Assembly: GCA_021014945.1 (NCBI GenBank)
Contig: MU266582.1
Span: 1-38,466 of the forward strand
Source of the DNA: Leucogyrophana mollusca
Taxonomy: Eukaryota > Basidiomycota > Agaricomycetes > Boletales
DNA: 38,466 nucleotides
Direction of reading: 5' to 3'
Numbering within the stretch: the first letter of the stretch is position 1; the number at the start of each line of letters is the position of its first letter. Of this stretch, positions 9,319 to 19,965 are shown piece after piece. A program made the translations under genes and the position numbers. Below the pieces are notes generated by a model. The model worked only from the letters and a program-made list of their open reading frames with translations. It was not told the origin of the DNA and did no database searches.

Positions 9319-12300
9319 TCAAAACATCCCACCAAATAAGCCGCGCTGTCGACGTGGTGTAGGCTGCGTGTCCGTTCGAAGGGTTGATAAGCTGTTCAAT
9401 TGCTTCATAACCTGCCCCACGGTGTATGTTGAGTACAATGAAGGCAACAAGTAATGATTCTCCAGCATACCTCTTCCAATTTATCCTTCCGTTCCTGGAG
9501 GTCAAGGTGTTTTCTAACGACAGGATTTTCCCTGGCGAACTCGACGATCTCGCTCCGATCCAAATCATACAGTAGCCGAGAGTCTATCTCGCGAGGGAAC
9601 TGCGAGGGATCATGAGTACAGCGTCAACACTACGTGACGGCTCCGCGACTCACCTGATAGAAAAAGTGATCAAGTAACTCGATGTTGATAAACATAGTCG
9701 AAGTGTAAGCGAGCTTGTCCGCCACTACGTTAAGGAAGGCTTCGGGACATAGTACATCGCTTTCTGGGCCCGCACGGCACCGCTTCGATTTCAAAGCTGC
9801 AAGACGGAGCTTCAGAATGGAAAGTCTATCACTGTACAGCACGGCATGTCGGGCTGGAGTACACCTGCGTGTTAGCCAGTCAGAGAGTGGTCTTATACTT
9901 GAGGGCTCACCGTCAAGGATCTGCGCTGGAGGATACCTATATGACTCCGATTCCTCCTCCGTAGTCTCTTCCCCGGCCAATCGCCTATTGTTCCTCTCCT
10001 TGGCCTTCTCCTCTAAATCCTTCACATATCCCATCAGCCCATTCAGCCTCCGGCTCCCACCAACCTTCTTCCTAATGTCCTTCAACTTGTTCTCACACAT
10101 TGTCACCTCGTTCTCGAACAGCTCAACCGCCCGTCCGCGCCCTTGCTCCCATTCCCGCTCGTCGACATCCACCTCGTACTTGAATGGCTTAATGCAGTTC
10201 TCGACCTGATCTGACGTTACGCCTATCCTGTCGCGCAGAATCATATGCGAGTACTGGATCAATCTTTCCGCAGCACGGGGGTGGAACGTGAACGGCTCCC
10301 CCGACGCGATCGAGTCGATCAACGCGCGGAGCCCATCAGCAACCAGAAGGGTCGAGTCACGCCCAACGCCCGATTTCGTTAGCAAGGACGAGGCGGCCTC
10401 GAGCTTGTGTCGCCAATACGGCTCGACGTCACCAGGTTTCACCTTTGCATCTGCTGCAAGGGCGCCGAGCTCTGGTGCGCGCTTGTCGAGCCAATACAAT
10501 TGTTCAAGGACGTCCATCACCTTGTCGTCAAGCATTGCCTTCAGTTTTGCGCGCACCTGCGGTTTGCGGAATTGCGTTGTAAATTCCTTGAACCGTGCTT
10601 TGAGAGTGTCAACGGTCTCGGCAACATACGACTCTGCAGTGATCCGACGGTCGTTGTATTGCACTTTGAACTGGTACGTGGCTTCTTCAAGCTCGAGTTG
10701 AACAGCGTTGGTTATCCCGTGCAGCGATGAAGCCATGGAGGACTCGAGAACCTCCATAAGCCGGCGGCGTAGCGTGTCCGTACCGACCATCAGCGACGAC
10801 GACGCGCCGAAATGTTCCCGGTGGGAGCCAAAGTAGTCACCCTCACTCCGCCGTGCAACTGTGCCAGCCGATTCACTGGAGGGCTTCTTTCCAGATGACT
10901 TTGCAACCACACCGACGTACCCAAGATGTAGAGGATATCTGTTACCCGCAAGGATAGTCGCACCTTGTTCGGGAGGTACGAGATCCATCTTCGTGATAAC
11001 ACCGATAGTGCGCAAGCCTAGTGGGTCGACCTTACGACTTGCCCGCAATGCGGGAGAGTTAGCAAGGTCGACGTCTGCAGCACAGACAGCCAGGATAATG
11101 TTGGGCTCGCGAATGTAATTCTCACACAGCCCCGCAATCTTCTCCTTCAGTGTTTCGGGTTGGTCCATGGATGCTATCTGGACGTATCCCGGTAAGTCGA
11201 TGAGAGTGAGGTCAGGGACGTTGGGGCTGTAAATCCGAAGGTCTATGGGATCGTTGGAGACTGCCTCAGTGGCGGGCACGGCAAGGTTGAGGTCGGTGAG
11301 CGTTTGTTGGATGTTGGAGAAATTGGTTATCTTGCCAAGGCCAAGGGCGGGAAACTCGCCATACTCTTCTGGGACCTTCCCGTTGGTGGCGGGAGTATGT
11401 ACGAGGGTGAGTTCGATTGGCCGCCGAGTCACCATGTTGTTACCCCTCGCGGGACGTCAGACACAGGGCAAGCTGATACAATGTCAGAAGCTCACTTTGG
11501 AAGGAACTCGTGTCCTACAATAGCTTCTAGGACAGAGCTTTTGCCTGAACTCTGGCTTCCAATGACAACGATACTAGGCAGTTTGAGTGCATCGCTCTGG
11601 TCGATGCTAAGCAGCATGCTCCTGATCTCGATGAGCTTCTTAGTCAAATGCATGAGACCGTTTTGTCTTGCATCAAACCCCGAACCGTCAGACTTATCCG
11701 AGGAGCTTTGCAAGTCCGATGGTGACGACATCGTTGCAGCCACGAGTGCTGCAATGGCGGCATGCTCTTCGGTTGGAGGTCGACCTTTCGACGAACCAGA
11801 CTCGTTATCGGAAGATCCGTCTCCGTCTCTTCGACCGCCGTTTTCAAGGGATGCGAAAAGATCTTTTAAGAACTGGGGTGTCTCGATGCTAGGAAGCTTG
11901 ACCTCGGACACACGAGAGGAGACGGACTTGAAACCGTCCGAGGCTGTGTCTATTAAGTCTGTCGCCGCGTCCTGCACAGACGAAATCCATGCCGACGACT
12001 TGTTTCGAAGCTCTGCGATCGTGTCAATCAAAGGCATCCAAAACACGGCATATAACTCACCTTCAAACTTGTAGTTCGCGTAACCAAGTCCACCTGCGCC
12101 AATAGTAGCACCAGCTATTGGGACTCGGAAAGCCCTTGCAACAAAGCGAGGAATCGAAGAGTACGATATGGCGCGCACATGGAGGTGCCGTAGCGTTGCC
12201 GGGGACGGATTTGCGTAGCGTTGTCGTAGGCGAACTGCTCCACTGGACGAGGTCAAGAAGGTGCCGAATTGGCGGTGCACGGGCCTAGTCGCATCTGCGG

Positions 12301-12385
12301 TTCGTCTGGTCGCGTTCAGGCCATATGTAACGGTTTTTCTGGGCGACAAGACGTTAGATATACGACGGCGGACTGAGGAGTACAT
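9319..12385 (-). CDS. MGM1: Mitochondrial dynamin-like GTPase Mgm1/OPA1
   Basis: Inner-membrane GTPase that drives inner-membrane fusion and cristae shape. Exons 12385-11496, 11445-9911, 9853-9654, 9599-9471 and 9411-9319 give 948 residues. It starts with an Arg-rich presequence (about 1-80). A glycine-rich transmembrane anchor follows at about 88-105, then a disordered linker with an Ala-rich hydrophobic patch at 208-220. The dynamin GTPase motifs are complete: P-loop GSQSSGKSS at 276-284, switch Thr303 in MVTRRP, DLPG at 380-383 and TKMD at 448-451. The C-terminal part contains a block strongly typical of Mgm1 ([20 protein letters not shown], then [16 protein letters not shown]) and ends basic ([11 protein letters not shown]). 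The intron at 9910-9854 is 57 nt, in frame and stop-free, so it is easily missed. Confidence 0.95.
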
Positions 12386-12851
12386 TGGTTGCTTGGGTGC
12401 GTGTAGATGAGTCGACTATAGCCCCAGTGGGGCTGCAAAGGCTGAGACACTATATGATCAGTACGATGATTTTACCCTTGCGAGCCTGGTAGAGAAGGGC
12501 AAGTGTTAAACGGAAGGGAGCTCGGTGAAGCAGGCGACGTGAAGCAAGAGTACTAAGTAGCACCCAAATCACAAACCCGTAGCCGAGCCTAAACGCAAAG
12601 GTATCAAAGTATCCGGCGAAAGTCCACGGACCATTACCACGTGGCCTCTGGTCCATGGACTGTTCAGTCCAAATTTGGAGCACGAACAAGCAAGTGACCT
12701 CGAGTGCTGGTTCTTGTCCCTAGACGTTTGGGCTGCTCGGAGTTCCGTTGGCGTCGACTCACATGGATGCAGCAGGAGTTCGGATCTCCCTGGAGCATCA
12801 TAAAATGGGATCTCTTATCAGCACCTACGCGAATACCCTCACCTGTCCTAA
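12386..12851. promoter_or_regulatory. Divergent promoter region MGM1 / DapA-like gene
   Basis: These 466 bp separate the two start codons and should carry both promoters. A minus-strand open frame at 12689-12450 (79 codons, with one hydrophobic stretch GYGFVIWVLLSTLAS) lies inside; I do not regard it as a gene. Confidence 0.5.
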
Positions 12852-13893
12852 ATGTCCCACCCACCGCCTCCAGGAATCTACGTACCAGCAGTGCTCTTCT
12901 TCGACTCCAAGGAGGAGTTCGATGTCCCAGCGATTAAGTCTCACATTTTGCGACTAGCGCAGGTGGGATGATCTTCACATTTCGGACGCGCTTGTTCCTG
13001 ATATCATTGCCGTCAAAAGGGAGGTGTAACCGGTATTGTGGTGCAGGGAAGCAATGGAGAGGCACAACACCTATCTCACGACGAGCGCAAGGAAGCCATC
13101 CGAATCACTCGTCAGACTCTAGACGAGAACGGCTTTCAGAATTGCGTTATCATCGCTGGCTGTGGAGCCCAGTCAGCACGAGAGTCGAAGAAACTGTGCG
13201 CTGATGCGAAAGAGGCCGGCGCAGCGTTTGTGCTTGTCTTGACCCCGTCGGTATGGCCGGGCCAAATGACGAAGGAGAATATCCTGCGCTTCCACCGTGA
13301 GGTCAGTCGCTCGTACAATGATTTCCTCCAAAATAAACGTGCTAATGATTCCACAGGTCGCAGACCATTCCCCGCTACCATACATGGTCTACAACTTCCC
13401 CACTGTCACAGCTGGAATTGATCTGGACTCTGACACCATTTTGACCTTGTCCGAACACCCCAACATCGTCGGAACCAAGCTCTCGTGCGGCAATATCGGG
13501 AAGCTACACCGGCTCACATCAGCAAAGCCACCCTCTGAATTCGCCACACTTGCCGGAGTATCGGAAGTGCTCCTCCAAGGTCTATTATCTGGGAGCGCCG
13601 GAGCTATTGCCGCCCTCCCCAACATTGTGCCCAAGCTGCACATGAAGATGTATGCTCTGTTCCAAGCAGGGAAGATCGACGAGGCTATGAAAATTCAAGG
13701 CATTCTCGGTCAAGGTGATTGGGCAACGGGGAAAGTTGGTGGTATCGGCGGTATTAAGGCTCTGGTCTCCAAGCACTTTGGATATGGACAGACATACGTT
13801 AGAGGTCCTCTGCAGGCAGCTAGTGCTGCGCAACTTAGCGGACCTTACTTCGACAAACTGGAAGAGCTCATTGCGCTCGAGAAGGCCTTGTAG
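12852..13893 (+). CDS. DapA/NAL-family class I aldolase (dihydrodipicolinate synthase-like)
   Basis: Schiff-base TIM-barrel aldolase or lyase acting on a pyruvate-type substrate. Exons 12852-12962, 13020-13301 and 13357-13893 give 309 residues, the normal length for the family. The substrate carboxylate-binding motif is GSNGE (47-51), in place of the usual GTTGE. Catalytic Tyr143 lies in YMVYNFP and the Schiff-base Lys172 in NIVGTKLSCGN. Fungi make lysine through alpha-aminoadipate, so a biosynthetic dihydrodipicolinate role is unlikely. Family alternatives are 4-hydroxy-2-oxoglutarate aldolase, or 2-keto-3-deoxy sugar-acid aldolase as in fungal galacturonate or rhamnose breakdown. No targeting peptide is evident, which argues for a cytosolic enzyme. 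The fold and chemistry are firm; the substrate is unknown. Confidence 0.9.
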
Positions 13894-14889
13894 ATATAAA
13901 CATGTTAGTGAGGCGATACACGATGATAACTGAGCCAGTGCTTGTTTTGGCGATAAGACTTATAAACGTAACTGTAAGTACATATGGTCGCGACGCGATC
14001 GAATAACGCGCGCCTGGATCACGTGAGAAAACCAAGGGAAAACACAACTATTTGCGTCTCAAATCACGAATGTCCAACTTTCAAGGTCATACCAACGCAA
14101 CTAAGTTGCCCAGCAGCCCCAGCGCGAGCATTAATTATGCGTGGGTAAATAATTTGGCCTCATCCCTTCGTCCAAGGCTTCATGACTGCCACGCCATCCG
14201 GGACTACGTGATCAGCCTGAGGAAAGCGGCAGCGCGGGGCGCTCCAATCACCCATGGGACCAACGTCTGTATGATCCATTCTCGCGGTCATCAGGCGAGG
14301 GAAGGACAGCGGAGGTTTACTCTTCTCCGCGAAACCACGTTCCTGTTTGCGCGTGTGGTTTGGCCGTCGATGCCGATGATATAAGTAGCAGCCCCCAGGG
14401 ACCATCGTTTTCCCCATGCTAGGAGGTGCTGGGACGTTCCTGCATAAATAAACTTGTGCGAGTCATATTCTCATCTGACGTCATCCTGTCTCATTCATTT
14501 CGTTGTTAGGTTGACAGCTCCTGATACATTGGAGTTTACTTTGCTCAGTGATTGCACTCAAGTCTGCTATTTTACTTGGAGCCTACCTGAATGCTTGATG
14601 GTGTGCTATATTTCCTTTCAGCATCGGGCCTTCATGGTGTTCGCGGACGTTCCAGGCCAAAGGTTCGACGGATGTCTAAATAAACCAGTGTTCCAGCTCA
14701 AAAGAAGTTGACAACGCTGAACTACCCAAACGGCGAATTTTCGCGCGATTCCTCCACTAATTTTATTCTTGCGCGTGGCCGAGCACGCAGTGCGGGAACG
14801 CAACTTATTCTCCGGCGTCCCTAGTTAAAAAGGCGTATGTATGACAGGAAACTCGTCCACTGCTCGTTTAGCAACAACTCGGAACCACC
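13894..14889. other. Long upstream region of the mannanase gene
   Basis: This roughly 1-kb gap has no convincing exons. It contains 6-mers matching the CreA/Mig1 consensus SYGGRG (GCGGGG at 14234-14239; CTGGGG on the minus strand at 14398-14393). These fit a glucose-repressed hydrolase promoter but are common by chance. An A/T-rich TTAAAAAG stretch sits at about 14825, some 65 bp before the ATG. Confidence 0.35.
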
Positions 14890-16847
14890 ATGAAACTCAG
14901 TGCTAGTTTTGTCTCTTTGGCTTTGGCCGCCATGGCTGTAGGTGTATCTCTGTAAGGATGCCTGTGTATTGGCTGATTTGATCACAAGCTCGCCAACCCT
15001 GCGCGCAGAGCTGCCGCAGGATTCGTACAAACCGATGGTCAGGCTTTCACTCTGGACGGCGAGCCATACACTGTCTTTGGGTGCGCAATTTATCTCCTCT
15101 GTGGCAGAGGTATGCAGCGCTGATCATCTCACCTCTCATTAAGCTCCAACTCCTACTGGGTTGGTCTCATGGGGCTCACCACGGATGAGATGGACGTGAC
15201 GTTCCAGAACATCGCAGCCACCGGTGGGACGACCGTTCGAACCTGGTCAGCTCGCGAGTGCTTGCTCCGTTGTGCCGGTATCTGACGAATGCTTGCAGGG
15301 GCTTCAATGATGTTAACACCACAGTGGATGCTGGCGACTACTACCAGCTCTGGACGGGCAGCACCGCGACTATCAACTACGGTGCCACTGGTCTGGAGAA
15401 CTTCGGTGAGAAAATCAGAGGGCTTGCCTATGTATTTGACTGAGCGACATTCATAGACAATGTCATCGCTGCCGCGAAGGCAAATAACATTCGCCTTATT
15501 GTTACGCTGTGAGTATTTCCCCTCCTGCCACACTGTTTTTGCCTACATTCATCCAAATCTAGAACAAACAACTGGGACAACTACGGCGGAATGGACGTGT
15601 ATGTGAACCAGATCCTTGGTTACGGCCAGCCGCACGATTACTTCTACTCCAACTCCGAGGTTATCGTAGGTCGCGTCCTATTATTTTCTGGAGATCTTTC
15701 ATGATTTCGTCGGTTTGATTTGTCTTAGACTGCCTACCAAAACTACGTGAAGGTCTGGCTGGAGCGATACATTGACGAACCCACCATTCTCGGCTGGGAG
15801 CTCGGTCAGTTACATCGTAGCCTCAGCCTCAGCCCTGTGCTAACCCTCTCCACAGCCAATGAGCCGCGATGCACTGGCTCTACCACGTGAGGCCCGGTCA
15901 TAATTTTTCTTAGATTCAGCATTGAATACCGCTTCTGGTAGCGCGACTTCCGGTACCTGCACCACCACCACCATCACTACCTGGATCGAGACGATGTCAG
16001 CTTATATCAAGACCATCGACACGAACCACTTGGTCGGTCTCGGCGACGAAGGTTGGTTCAACTGGGCCAACAGTACCGACTACTCCTATGAGTATGTCTC
16101 CCACATATAACTACTAGAATCTCTTATCTGACCGATCTTCCACAGTGGCTCTCAGGGAATTGACTTCGATGCCAACCTTGCTATTGACACGATCGATTTC
16201 GGTACTTTCCATGTAGGTAGCATTCATCGCCCTAGCCATAATTTATCGCTTACGCGCCTTTTGTGTCCATAGCTGTATCCGGTATGTCCTTTACACCCCC
16301 TGCACTTTTGGCTTCCGTTACCTCACACCGCGTCAACAGTTCACTTGGGACGAGGAAACTCCGAGGTACGCACCTGCCGTCACCGCAAGCACCTCTTGAG
16401 CTACATCCTGAATTGACCTGCTGATAGCGCGATGGCTTTCGGCCAAGAATGGATCGAAAACCACAGGGGGGCCCAAGCGACCTACAACAAGCCCGTGTTG
16501 ATGGAGGAGTTCGGTGTATACTCTGCACAAAACCAGACTGAGACCTACGAGAACTGGTACTCTACTGTTGTCGATGGTGGCCTCACCGGTGTGCTTATCT
16601 GGTAACTCTACTCCCCATTGTGTTCCATTTGTGGGCAGGAGCTGATCGCGTCATCTCAACAGGCAAGCTGGCTCAAACTTGACGAGCGGCCCAACACCCG
16701 ATGATGGTTTCGCGGTGAGTTCCAGCCATTCCACCACGATTGACTCTGACTGTTGGGCGGCTCCTTGCACAGATCTACCCGGACACTCCTATTTACTACA
16801 TGGAGCAAGAGTACTCAGCGCAGCTCAAAGCAAGGAATGCTGCTTAG
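14890..16847 (+). CDS. Secreted endo-beta-1,4-mannanase, glycoside hydrolase family 5
   Basis: Extracellular mannan-degrading enzyme. Fifteen exons: 14890-14941, 15011-15080, 15144-15245, 15299-15405, 15457-15508, 15563-15665, 15729-15804, 15856-15886, 15942-16091, 16146-16212, 16273-16281, 16340-16365, 16428-16601, 16663-16714, 16773-16847. They give 381 residues. A signal peptide is present (MKLSASFVSLALAAMAVAAA), followed directly by the GH5_7-type catalytic domain (GFVQTDGQAFTLDGEPYTVFGSNSY). The acid/base is Glu190 in LGWELANEPRC. The nucleophile is the second Glu of VLMEEFGV (Glu309, by family position). Tyr and Trp residues line the cleft (FTWDEE, LIWQAGSN). There is no CBM1 and no linker, so it is a catalytic-domain-only form. 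Exon 11 is a 9-nt microexon coding Leu-Tyr-Pro. The exon 1/2 junction in the signal peptide is the least certain. Confidence 0.93.
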
Positions 16848-17337
16848 GCTTTTTTGTCAGGGATTCCCAGCGAAATGCTACCGATGTGACTATATACAAG
16901 CTTCAATATTATTCAGCTCGTTCTCAAAGAACCGGTGCACGGCATTGAAGTGAGGAGTACCCCCACAGCCTGGCGGCCCAAGTAATCGCCGAGCGGGCGC
17001 GACAGAACCCGGTGAATCGTAAGAAATTATATGAACCAATTCTATCGCCACCGGGTGAAACAGAAGAGGTAGGGCCAGTAGCAAATCTGCGCACGATTGA
17101 GTAGCCATTACCCCACGTTCTCCTTAGTACATTGTCGCGATACGAACGTGTCAGCCTCGGCTATCTGAGAGACTGCCCCGCCCTTGGCGTGCCCACGTTT
17201 CGCATGCAGCGCCACAGTCCAAAAAAGGAAATCGGAGGTAATATGGCTGGTGCTGAGTTTCCACTCCGACAAGGCCGTCTCCTCGACCTCCTACCACTCC
17301 AGTTTATACCAGTACCGCAGCTCACACCGTTACAGCG
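16848..17337. other. Intergenic between mannanase and MAF1
   Basis: 3' flank of the mannanase and promoter of MAF1. No coding exon or RNA gene is recognisable. Confidence 0.5.
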
Positions 17338-18510
17338 ATGAAATATATAGAATATCCTGCGCTATCTCGTTTAGCGGAGGCTCTAACTCACGAAGGCCCC
17401 GAATGCTCGGTGCACACCCGCATCGAAGCCTACAGCTGCAAGAACATCAAACGCGACAAGAAGCTCTTCAAATCCCTTGAACACGCCTACAACGACGACC
17501 TCTCAAACTCACCGCCATTGCCCTCGTGGCTCGACCGCGAGCCCGAGCTCACCCCGTTTGGTCCCATGGACAAGCAAGCGAGTAGAAAGACCTTGTATCT
17601 CCTCATTGCCACCCTCAACATCGCATTTCCTGACCACGAGTTCTCCGATGTGAGGCCGGCTCATTTCAGCAAAGAGAACAGTGGTGCGAGCGTGCTTAAC
17701 TCCCTCAGCACGACCCTGCTTTCACCTCACCGTGGAGACATGCGCGCACCCCGGACATACTCTGCATACCCCCCAACCTCCCCCAACTTCTTCCCCTCGT
17801 CCGTCCCGACAACATCGTCTTCGCCGCTGAATCACGATGCCAGCAGCCCTTTTGCGCCGCCGCCGATCATCTCGGGAACCCACCCGACATTCTACCGCAT
17901 ACTCGATGAGGTCATAGGCCTCCACGACTGTGAGGTCTTCTCCTATGCTCCAGACATTGACTCCGACCCGCACGCGAACGACTTTTCCGACGATGAAGAC
18001 GATGTTGCGTCTATTGCCGACGAAGACTCGTCTGATGATGTCGACGACGACGCCACTTTTGAGTTTGACGACTATGACATCGACGAGTCCGCGCCGTCCT
18101 CTTCTCATTACTCACCGTCATACTCAACCGCTCAACACCAGCGCAAGCCCTTTCGCAATAACAGCAGCAGTAGCAGTAGCCGGAGTGTTGGTGACCCTCA
18201 CTCACCTGAGCGCAACACCTACACCACCTTCTCCGCTCGCGTCCGGCCCAAGCGCCGTGATGGCGCACTCCTGTGGTCGTCGCACTGGTTCTTCCTGAAC
18301 CCAAAGCTAAGGCGGATATTGTTCATCTCCGTGTGGGCACGTACCAGGGGTGCTAACCGGTCGTGGACGGATGATGAGGAGATCGAGGACGTCTCGGGGG
18401 AATATGGGTCGTCACTGGGAGGAATGTCGGAAAAAGGGGAGAGGTTCTTAGGCTGGGAGGGTGGGGTAGGAGCTGGTGCCAGGGCTTTGGGACTCAGCGC
18501 CTCAGTGTAG
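17338..18510 (+). CDS. MAF1: RNA polymerase III repressor Maf1
   Basis: Global repressor of Pol III transcription, controlled by TORC1/PKA phosphorylation and shuttling between cytosol and nucleus. Intron-less, 390 residues. The N-terminal Maf1 box is clear (MKYIEYPALSRLAEAL, SVHTRIEAYSCK, KKLFKSLEHAY). The middle core follows at 83-112 (KTLYLLIATLNIAFPDHEFS), then 185-210 (YRILDEVIGLHDCEVFSYAP). The final strand block is at 311-333 (LLWSSHWFFLNPKLRRILFI). Compared with the usual fungal or animal core, about 100 residues are inserted between DSDP (210) and LLWSS (311): an Asp/Glu-rich stretch, a Ser run, and a basic RVRPKRR. The Ser/Pro-rich linker at 113-180 is a likely phosphorylation region. 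The identification is firm. Confidence 0.94.
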   Translation: MKYIEYPALSRLAEALTHEGPECSVHTRIEAYSCKNIKRDKKLFKSLEHAYNDDLSNSPPLPSWLDREPELTPFGPMDKQASRKTLYLLIATLNIAFPDHEFSDVRPAHFSKENSGASVLNSLSTTLLSPHRGDMRAPRTYSAYPPTSPNFFPSSVPTTSSSPLNHDASSPFAPPPIISGTHPTFYRILDEVIGLHDCEVFSYAPDIDSDPHANDFSDDEDDVASIADEDSSDDVDDDATFEFDDYDIDESAPSSSHYSPSYSTAQHQRKPFRNNSSSSSSRSVGDPHSPERNTYTTFSARVRPKRRDGALLWSSHWFFLNPKLRRILFISVWARTRGANRSWTDDEEIEDVSGEYGSSLGGMSEKGERFLGWEGGVGAGARALGLSASV

Positions 18511-19965
18511 CGTATGCGATCCGATACGACGTAAGAACCCTGCTTGTGGTTTTCCTGAGCGGCATGCTGACCAGTAGTGGTGTATAGGACTTCTCGATCT
18601 TCTCATATGGGTTTGGCTCGATGTCTCCCGCAGGTTCAACCTTGCCTTTCGCCTGTTCCTATGCCCCGTACTCCTCTTGCCACCTACCTACTATTCTATG
18701 CTCTCGGTCTGCGCTCACCATAAGTTACTTTAACGCGAAGTTTATGGAACCACGTACATACACTATTTTCATGCCCATGGACAGCTAATTTTGCGGTTCC
18801 CGTCCTTCTTTGTTCATGCCAATACGTGGTGACCATGTATGTGTTTATGACGAATTCATTCACGAATTGATGGTCCCGGTGAGGCTCTGGTGGTCATTTG
18901 AGTGGAGTGGGCATGGACAGCAACGGAGTCGTAGCGAGTCATGGATCATGGAGGTGGAATGTGGAGAAAAACTGAGTCAGGTAGTGGGGGTCGTGGGTAC
19001 TACGTGTCCTTTGGTACCCAACCAAGGATCTAACTGGGTGACTGTGTTGGGCACCTTTGCTGTGGTCGGCCCGTTCGAATTAGCATGCCTAATAGTAAAA
19101 GCCGCTCGCACTGCTTACATGGATGCGTGGGGCGCGAGCTTGAAGGGATCCATGTTCCTGGGGAGATATTTCTCCGCGCTCGAGATCGATCAGTCTGTTG
19201 TTGTCCGAGTCTTTATCTGAACGAACCAGGTCCAGAGGAATAAGTGTCGGTCTGCGGAAACTAGGACCCATTGATCGAGGAGAAGTCTATCTTCTTCAAG
19301 TATGAGATCGTCCGTGTGGGTGGTCGACGTCACTGGGTCTTCATCTGGATAGATCCTGCCATCCCTCGGACCCAGTACCACCCAGGGTCTGGAGATCTGA
19401 ACACATGAAGCTGAAGCTCGTTTTTCGATCAAGGTATTGATACATCTTTTGAAGCGTCCGGAAAGCAGCGTAATTGTCGAATTGCGATGATCAGGGAGAA
19501 AGACGAGAGATGAGATGTAGTAAATATAACTGATATCGATTTTCGGGAAGGAGCTAACTTTTCTGCAAAAACGGGCGATCTGCCACATTCGCTCGATATG
19601 GCAGGTGTCGTCGGAGCGGGACCAGATGCGTGGCGTTAAGCAGTATGTAGTACTCGTTAAGTGCAAGTCACCGGATCGCGGACCACCGTAAAAAGCAGTA
19701 TTGTGAATCAGTCATCTCAGCAAGGTGAGCCACGAATAGGTGCTGGACTCCAAAGGAAAAACCCTTACATCGTCGCCGATAACCCACGAAAGGCTTGTCC
19801 ATCGCGACGTCTGAAACTGCGTGATCATTTCTAGACTTGAGTGAGGTGGACTCCGACGACGAGAATACCTCATTTGATGCATTATGTGCTGATCGATCGC
19901 ACAACTGAGGACAGTCCGCCAGGTTGGCAGGCATCGAGTGAACATTGGTTTCTCAACTATGATAC
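18511..19965. other. Large gap between convergent MAF1 and CDC16, with a possible extra minus-strand gene
   Basis: No family is recognised. On the minus strand between 19945 and 19089 several short stretches look exon-like. One includes SLEMITQFQTSRWTSLSWVIGDD, ending before a GTAAGG donor near 19765. Another is open at 19667-19555 (ALNEYYILLNATHLVPLRRH). Another follows a CAG near 19399 (ISRPWVVLGPRDGRIYP). A last one (PTLIPLDLVRSDKDSDNN) ends before GTAAGC near 19102. I could not join them into one confident frame. 18511-19080 otherwise looks non-coding. Confidence 0.25.

Noticed and set aside
10288..10701. Plus-strand open frame of 137 codons
   Set aside because: It is antisense to the confident MGM1 coding sequence and has biased Ser/Arg composition typical of a shadow frame.
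12450..12689. 79-codon minus-strand frame with a hydrophobic stretch
   Set aside because: It lies in the divergent promoter and leader of MGM1 and the aldolase; a single hydrophobic run with no homology is not sufficient.
14234..14398. CreA-like sites as proof of glucose repression of the mannanase
   Set aside because: Six-base matches are expected by chance in 1 kb; noted only as compatible.
17722..18304. Minus-strand open frames opposite MAF1
   Set aside because: They are Arg/Val-rich shadows of the Asp/Ser-rich insertion in Maf1.
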